Assembly: GCF_032452875.1 (NCBI RefSeq)
Contig: NC_083883.1
Coordinates: 51,334,698 to 51,398,697, forward strand
Length of the DNA: 64,000 nucleotides
Direction: 5' to 3'
Source of the DNA: Bos javanicus
Taxonomy: Eukaryota > Chordata > Mammalia > Artiodactyla > Bovidae
This document shows positions 58,352 through 64,000 of this stretch, in pieces. The notes below the pieces were generated by a model, which saw only the letters and a list, made by a program, of their open reading frames with translations, did no database searches and was not told the DNA's origin. Numbering within the stretch: the first letter of the stretch is position 1; every line of letters begins with the position of its first letter. Both the position numbers and the translations under genes were made by a program.

Positions 58352-60295
58352 GAGGAGCCTGTGGAAGGCCCTGGGTCCTGGGGAGCAGGGAGGTTGGGAG
58401 GGTGCCTGTGTCCACGCAGGCACGTCGGTGTGTGTATGTCTGGGCAGCCGTGTGTCTATCAGACTCAGGCACAGTTTTTTTTTTTTTTTTCAGGCACCGT
58501 TTTCTACCTGTAACCCTAGACGGGCTTCCTTCCAGGTGATCCTGAGGGTCTCTCCCCCAGCACCGCTGGCACTTGGATCAGGTGGGTCACCGCAGTGACC
58601 CAGTATCTTGCGGGTGTGGAGGAGCATCTGGGCCTGCCTCACCCCCAGCGCATTCCCTCAGGCGCAGTGCTGCAAGTTCCCAGCAGAGGGCGCAGCTGGA
58701 CACGGTGGGAGTCTTGGGCCCGGGGCTAAGGATGTTCACCATATGCTCAGACCAGGAGTCCACCTGGGAGGGGCCCCTCCAAGTTCATCTCTCCGATGGC
58801 ATAAGCCCTGTCTTCCCCCGACAGCAACGCGTTCATCTCAGCCATCAGTTACACTGATGCTCCCTGTCTGAAGGCACCACAAAGCTTGTCTGTGGACCCA
58901 GACAGTCTGTGTGTGTGTGTGTGTGTGTGTGTGCTACGGCACGTGATTGTGGGCCTGCATGTGTTTCCACATGCATGTGCTGCTGGAGGTTCTAGGAGAG
59001 GCCGTGTCCACAGATGCAGGACAGCGGAGCCGGCGGGGGGGTGAGTGTCCAGGCTGGAGGGGGACTGGCAGGACACCGACTGCTTTGCTGGCAAGGGCTG
59101 GTCGCTGCAGAGCAGGCACATCCCACACGCTCATGGCTGACCTCACGTCCATTACCCAGCTGAAGATCACCGGGCAAGGCACCCCAGGGCAGGCCCTGTG
59201 CCAGCCTCAGCCCCGGGCACCTACCTAGGACATGACCTCTCTCCGGAGGGGGACACCGAGGTCAGGTTGGCCAGTGCTTTGTCCAGGTTCTAGGGCTGAG
59301 ACCAGCCCTACCCAGGACAGTGGGGACACACACACACATCTCTCCCTTCAGGCTGGACGTGCCCACTGGACGGGGCCTAAGATGAGCCGTCAGAGCACCG
59401 TGGGGGAGGGGTGCTCCCCCTCCTGCGGGAAACAGCCGCTCCCCCATCCCCTCAGCTGCCTGGGATTATATTTAAAACCCAAAGCAAGCTGGGGAGGCAG
59501 CACCCAGCACGGTCGCCATGGCAATACTGAGCCAGGGCTATTTTAGCCACAAGGCATCACAGGGAAACATGGTGGTGGAGCTGGGACAGGTCCCCAGCTC
59601 TCCGCCTGAGCCCCTTGCCTGTCCTCAGTGGGCCACCTGCATCAGGACCCACCTGGCTGCACTGCCCCCACATCACTGAGCCCTGCCCATGGGAGCCCGA
59701 GGCTGTGGCCCAAGGTGGGTGAGCAAGGCTAGAAGCCCATCATTGCTTCTGAACTGCTGTCCTTAACCCTGGGGGTGGGGGTGGGGGTGGGGGCAGGCAG
59801 AAGGCCCCTGTCCAGCAGGGAAGGCGCAGCAGGGCCTGCCTTCCGGGGAGACCGGTGCACAGAGCATGCCTGCATCGGCAGGTCCCGTCATTCTGCTCCT
59901 GGGGATCTGCTTTACGGAAAGAACCACAAGTGCCAACAGTTCCAAACCAGACATCCCCATGTCAGCTGCAGGGTCCAAGGTGGATGGTGACCCGCCTGGC
60001 CACAGGCTCCACGTGACCCTGTGATAGACAGGTGCACACTCAGGCACGCACACACACATGCAATGCAGCACACGCGGCCAGGCAGGAGCAGCACTGCCAG
60101 CACCCCTGCCAAGTAGCCCAGGCAGACCAGCAGATGGATAAGCAGGACACTGTCCAGCAGGGAGCTCCAGCCCGGCTGTGTGCAGGCATCAGTCTGAAGA
60201 AAGTTTTCCCACACAGGGAGAAGACCCTCTGGAGTCTCATCGTCACCCAGGGTCAGCAGCCTCCTCTGGGCGTGGACCTGGCTTACAGGAAATGA
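58352..60295. other. Upstream flank with (TG)n and G-rich runs
   Basis: Contains a T15 run at about 58475, a pure (TG)n at 58907-58933 and a GGGGGTGGGGGTGGGGGTGG run at 59769-59797 with G-quadruplex potential. No gene recognised. Confidence 0.6.
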
Positions 60296-60837
60296 TGTTG
60301 GATTCATGATCTCCAAAGAAAATTTAGCTTCAGGACCAGGGACCAGGCTTGATCACTCAAGAGCTTTTGTGTAGCAGAGTTTTATTAAAGTGAAAAAGGG
60401 ACAGAGAAAGCTTCTGACATAGACATCAGAAGGGGGACAGAGAGTGCCCCCACTTACTACCCTTATCAAGGCCTTATATACTTTTACCAGACCCACTCTC
60501 ACAACATCTTAAATTAACAAGATTAGAACTAACAATAGACAGGTTTTACCAGACCCACTCCCACAACATACATTTTAAGACGATAGGATTAGTCAGAAGG
60601 TTCTTGTTAAGGAGAAATACACTGTTATATTGACTAAGACAAAGCAATGCACAAAAAAATGTTCTTTCCTCTTCCTTGAGAACTCCAGACCCCTCTCTCC
60701 TCCTCAGGAACCCCGAACTTCTTATCAACCTACCTAGGAATTGATTCACTACTGTCCCCTCGGGACAGCCAGCTGCACCCTCAGCCCTCACGGACCCCTG
60801 ACGGCGCTCACCAGGCAGAGCAGCTGGAGTTGACAGA
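60296..60837 (-). mobile_element. Solitary ERV LTR (bovine ERV2/ERVK-like)
   Basis: Antisense LTR: the minus strand carries TTTAATAAAACTCTGCTAC (polyadenylation signal region, about 60378-60396) followed by CAAGCCTGGTCCCTGG and an end at CCAACA. The other end is near 60837 (TGTCAAC). I recognise the phrases from common bovine ERV LTRs. No gag, pol or env sequence adjoins, so it is a solo LTR. The exact ends and target duplication are not certain. Confidence 0.7.
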
Positions 60838-61604
60838 TGCCCTCAGGATGCATGGCACTTCACCTCCGCAGCTCCCACCAGGTGGGCGAGTGGGGCTCTT
60901 CGGCCCTGAGAGGGTCTAGCACAGATTGAAGGCAGGCCCCTCCATGCCCCCCCTTACCCCCCAGCACAGTACCTCAGGGTAACTCCGAGAGGAAGCCACC
61001 AGCCTGGCCGGAGAGTTCCCAGGACCCATGAAGGCCAGGCCTGGGGCCCTTGTACCCAGGAGAGTGGGGCTGCTGGTGCCCCAGGCTGAGGACATGAAAC
61101 CCACGGCCACCCCAACCAGGAACTCGGGCACCTCGGCCCCCTGGTGGGCACCTGAGGAAGGCAGCCCTGGTGGGCACTGCATGCACAGTTGGTCCCTTAC
61201 AGGAGATGAACCTGAGCTCCAGGAACCCAGGTATTTATACTAGGCAGACAACCTGCTCCTTCTCCCAAGGGGTTGGTCCATGCTGAGTGGGCACAGGCCT
61301 CCTTGGAGAGACAGTGCAGGGTGACAGGCAGGTGGCACCTTGCTCCTAAGAGGTGCAGAGACCTGAGGCCCAAGGGGAGCAGCATCCCAGCGGGAAATGG
61401 GAGCAGAGCTTCCCAGGCTGGGAAAGGGGGCTCCTCCATTTCTCAGGACCGATCCTTCTTTAGAGGGCAGTGCAGCCCCCTCTGAGGAAGAGGCCAACGT
61501 CTCCTGGAGTTGCCCTTGCTCTGCTAGACGTCTTCAGGGAATTTTCAAGACATCCCAGATTGCAAGTCCACTGTCATCACTGCAAACCCTATTTCGAGTG
61601 TCTA
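60838..61604. other. Upstream flank, no feature recognised
   Basis: GC-rich unique sequence. Frames on both strands lack domains. Confidence 0.45.
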
Positions 61605-62245
61605 AACCCAAATCACTGTGGATGGTGACTGCAGCCATGAAATTAAAAGACACTTGCTTCTTGGAAGAAAAGCTATGACAAACTTAGAGTATTAAAAAGC
61701 AGAAACATCCCTTTGCTGACAAAGTGATGAATAGTCACTTTGTGAAATGAAGTAGTAGTCACAAAGTGACTAGTCACAAAGTGAAGAACAGTCAAGGCTA
61801 TAGTTTTTCCAGTAGCCATGTACGGATGTAAAAGTTGGACCATAAAGAAGGCTGAACGCCCAAGAATTGATACTTTTGAACTGTGGTGTTGGAGAAGACT
61901 CTTGAGAGTCCCTTGGACAGCAAGGAGATCAAACCAATCAGTCCTAAAGAAAATCTACCCTGAATATTCATTGGAAGGACAGGCTGTAGCTGAAGCTCCA
62001 GCACTTTGACCACCTGATGCAAAGAGCCAACTTGTTAGAAAAGACACTGATGCTGGGAAAGATTGAAGGCAGGAGGAGAAGGGGGTGACAGAGGATGAGA
62101 TGGTTGGATGGCATCACCGACTGAATGGACATGAGTTTGAGCCAACTCCAGGAGATAGTGAAGCATTCCAGGGAAGCCTGGCATGCTGCAGTCTATGGGG
62201 CCGCAAAGAGTTGGGCATAACTGAACAACAACAACAAACCCAAAC
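61605..62245 (+). mobile_element. BovB LINE 3' part
   Basis: Sense copy: GACTGCAGCCATGAAATTAA, the frame MYGCKSWTIKKAERPRIDTF then ELWCWRRLLRVPWTARRSNQ (61818 on), and the end GGGCATAACTGAACAACAAC. It carries an odd local rearrangement at 61733-61784. Confidence 0.95.
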
Positions 62246-62346
62246 ACTAACCAGGCTCTCCTGCAGGTCTCCGCCACCTGGCTAATCGTCTCCCAGCTGG
62301 GCAGATGGGTACCTTGGGCAACAACAGCTGTTAAGTAGCACCTCCT

Positions 62347-62420
62347 GAGTGGAGCCTGGTGGGCTGCCGTCCACAGGGTTGCATAAGAGTCGGGCACGAC
62401 TCAGCGACTCAACAACTGAG
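62347..62420 (+). mobile_element. Bov-tA SINE 3' fragment
   Basis: GAGCCTGGTGGGCTGCCGTC, then GTCGGGCACGACTCAGCGAC. Tail piece only. Confidence 0.88.
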
Positions 62421-63501
62421 TGAAGCAGACTGCAAGCCCTGTTGCAGGTTCTTTTTATTATTCACAGCAGTTCACGTTCACAACGACCACACACCATCAC
62501 CTCCTACTTAGCAGCTGAGGGTCCCCTGGTGGGTGAGTCACCTCCCAAGTTTACATGAGAGGCACTGGGTCAGGAGCCCACACCATAGCCACCATGTTCT
62601 AGGACTTCTCAACCCAGGAGCCACACTGGGCAGGGAGTAGAGGGTGGGCACAGGAGACAACGCGTTCATTTTCCCTGCAAGCCTTACCTGTGACACAGGA
62701 AATCCAGAACCTCCTAGTTGTGGGGGCTCTCGGCTCTCAGCCAGGGCCCCTCAGCTCACCTCCATCCTCAGCAGCAGGTGGACAGTTCCTGAGCACACGG
62801 CCAGTGCCCTGTCTCCACAACTGTCCCACCTGGGACTTCCTCTGACCTGCTCGACCCAGGATGGGGCAGCCTGAAAGAGTGGGGGTTAACATCCCTAGGG
62901 GCTGCCCTCGGCCAGGAGTAAGAGACCCAGCTGATCACCCTCAGAGGGCAGTGGCAAGGGGCCTTTCAGGGGCTCCGGGGATGGAGACCACACTCCCCCA
63001 GCTTTCCCTCCATCTCCCCCACCCAGCCCCAGCTTGCTCCTGCCTCCTGGGGTCACTTCCCAAGGTCACTGCACACGCTGAGGTCCTTGAGGCCGATGCA
63101 CTGCTGGGTCCTGGAAGAGACCTGGGGTTGCTGCTCGAGAGTGACACCAAGGGCCCAGCTCTGCTGTTGGATGTGAGAGGTGAGAAGAGGCCTGCACACC
63201 TCCTGCCACTGTGTCCAGAGCCAGCTGCGGCCTTGGGGGCAGGGAGAGCCGGCAAGTTCTCCAGGTCACCCCATCTCCTGCAGTTGGAGGGCAGGGGGTA
63301 CTGATGTCACATCAGGCCCCGGGTCCAATCCTAGACCCTCGAGAGGGCTGACCTGAGCCCTTGCCAGACCTTGTGCTAAGATCCGGACCTGGACTGGGAG
63401 GCATAGGCCTGAGGTTCACGGTCCATGTAAGCGAGTCCACCTGAGGGTCTTGTAATCTTAGTCGTATTGCACTTGTTTGGGAGTCCCTAAAAATACACGT
63501 G
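62421..63501. other. Upstream flank, no feature recognised
   Basis: No exon recognised. The neighbouring gene on the human map (GABRD) was looked for and not seen. Confidence 0.45.
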
Positions 63502-63706
63502 GGCTTCCCAGGTGGCTCAGCAGTAAAGAACCCACCTGCCAGTGCAGGAAATGCGGGTTTCATCCCTGGGTCGGGAAGATCACCTGGAGAAGGGACTGAA
63601 AACCCACTCCAATATTCTTGCCTGGGAAATCCCATGGAGAGAGGAGCTAGGGGGGCTACAGTCCATGGGGTCCCAAAGAGTCAGACACAAATGAGTGACT
63701 CAGCAA
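63502..63706 (+). mobile_element. Bov-tA SINE, full length
   Basis: GGGCTTCCCAGGTGGCTCAG to CAAATGAGTGACTCAGCAAC, sense; both the tRNA-derived head and the tail are present. Confidence 0.96.
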
Positions 63707-63754
63707 CAATACCTTTGTCGAAGGGCACTTGCCATATGAGATTCCTATGGATGC

Positions 63755-64000
63755 TGTAATCCGGGGTTCCCAATCCCTAGACCCCTAGACTGGTACTGGT
63801 CCTGTCAGGAGCCAGGTTGCGCAGAGGGAGGTGAGTAGCAGGCAGGGGAGGGAGTGAAGCTTTGTGTTCACAGCCGCTCCCCATCGCTCTCTCATGGGGA
63901 GCGCTGCCTCCCGTCAGATCCGTGGCAGCATCAGACCCTGGAAGAGCAGAACGCTACTGTGAACTGAGACTCGTTCACGTGAGGGATCTAGTTTGCCTGC
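63755..64000 (+). mobile_element. Unclassified ancient repeat (hAT-like start), cut by window end
   Basis: CGGGGTTCCCAATCCCTAGA, then GACTGGTACTGGTCCTGTC, GAGGTGAGTAGCAGGCAGG, and GTGAGGGATCTAGTTTGC follow a common mammalian repeat whose start resembles hAT-type termini. The family is not assigned. Confidence 0.5.

Noticed and set aside
59912..60316. 134-codon minus frame with a hydrophobic segment, as a membrane protein
   Set aside because: Starts at the LTR border and contains no conserved domain; probably chance.
54351..64000. GABRD or another neighbouring gene
   Set aside because: No exon with a recognisable receptor-subunit sequence in any frame; the gene probably lies beyond the right edge.
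1..64000. CRISPR arrays, bacterial operons, phage or defence systems
   Set aside because: The sequence is a mammalian gene locus; its tandem repeats lack the regular repeat-spacer layout.

Overview
ORGANISM AND LOCUS. This is nuclear DNA of a ruminant, most probably cattle (Bos). It is full of bovid-type repeats (Bov-tA SINEs, BovB RTE LINEs, CHR-type tRNA-derived SINEs) on top of older mammalian L1, Tigger1, MIR and MaLR copies. The only protein-coding gene I can support is the 5' part of PRKCZ (atypical protein kinase C zeta), transcribed on the minus strand. Four coding exons join in phase with canonical GT/AG sites: exon 1 at 53478-53554, exon 2 at 49146-49267, exon 3 at 48139-48228 and exon 4 at 47674-47724. 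Together they encode the N-terminus and PB1 domain. The zinc finger, pseudosubstrate and kinase exons are not visible and should lie beyond the left edge, so bases 1-47673 are read as one long intron of PRKCZ. LAYOUT. 1-47673: PRKCZ intron 4. It holds a degenerate TATCTA satellite split by younger insertions (3.9-5.8 kb), a Tigger1 transposon carrying a four-level nest of insertions (7.1-11.4 kb), a polypurine minisatellite (12.7-13.2 kb), a TG tract (14.8-15.2 kb), a chimeric U6 snRNA/PFN1 retropseudogene with target-site duplications (15.5-16.0 kb), two interrupted L1 3' ends (18.5-19.9 and 22.8-24.0 kb), a GC-rich block at 33.0-34.6 kb that looks like an internal promoter with a first exon on the PRKCZ strand, and a long old L1 broken by about nine later insertions (38.6-45.3 kb). 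47.7-53.6 kb: PRKCZ exons 4 to 1 and introns 3 to 1. 52.9-54.4 kb: CpG island and TATA-less promoter with five CCAAT boxes, three of them preceded by CACCTG. 54.4-64 kb: upstream flank with a 67-bp tandem duplication, a striking inverted duplication (57.7-58.35 kb), a solitary ERV-type LTR (about 60.3-60.8 kb) and more BovB, Bov-tA and DNA-transposon copies; no gene is visible there. HOW IT FITS. The PB1 domain encoded here is the part of PKC-zeta that binds PAR6, p62 and MEK5. Internal promoters downstream of these exons are known to make N-terminally truncated forms such as brain PKM-zeta, which gives the 34-kb candidate its interest. I did not find a new type of genetic system. The observations most worth following are the U6-PFN1 chimera, the internal promoter candidate, the CACCTG-CCAAT array and the 0.2-kb inverted repeat.
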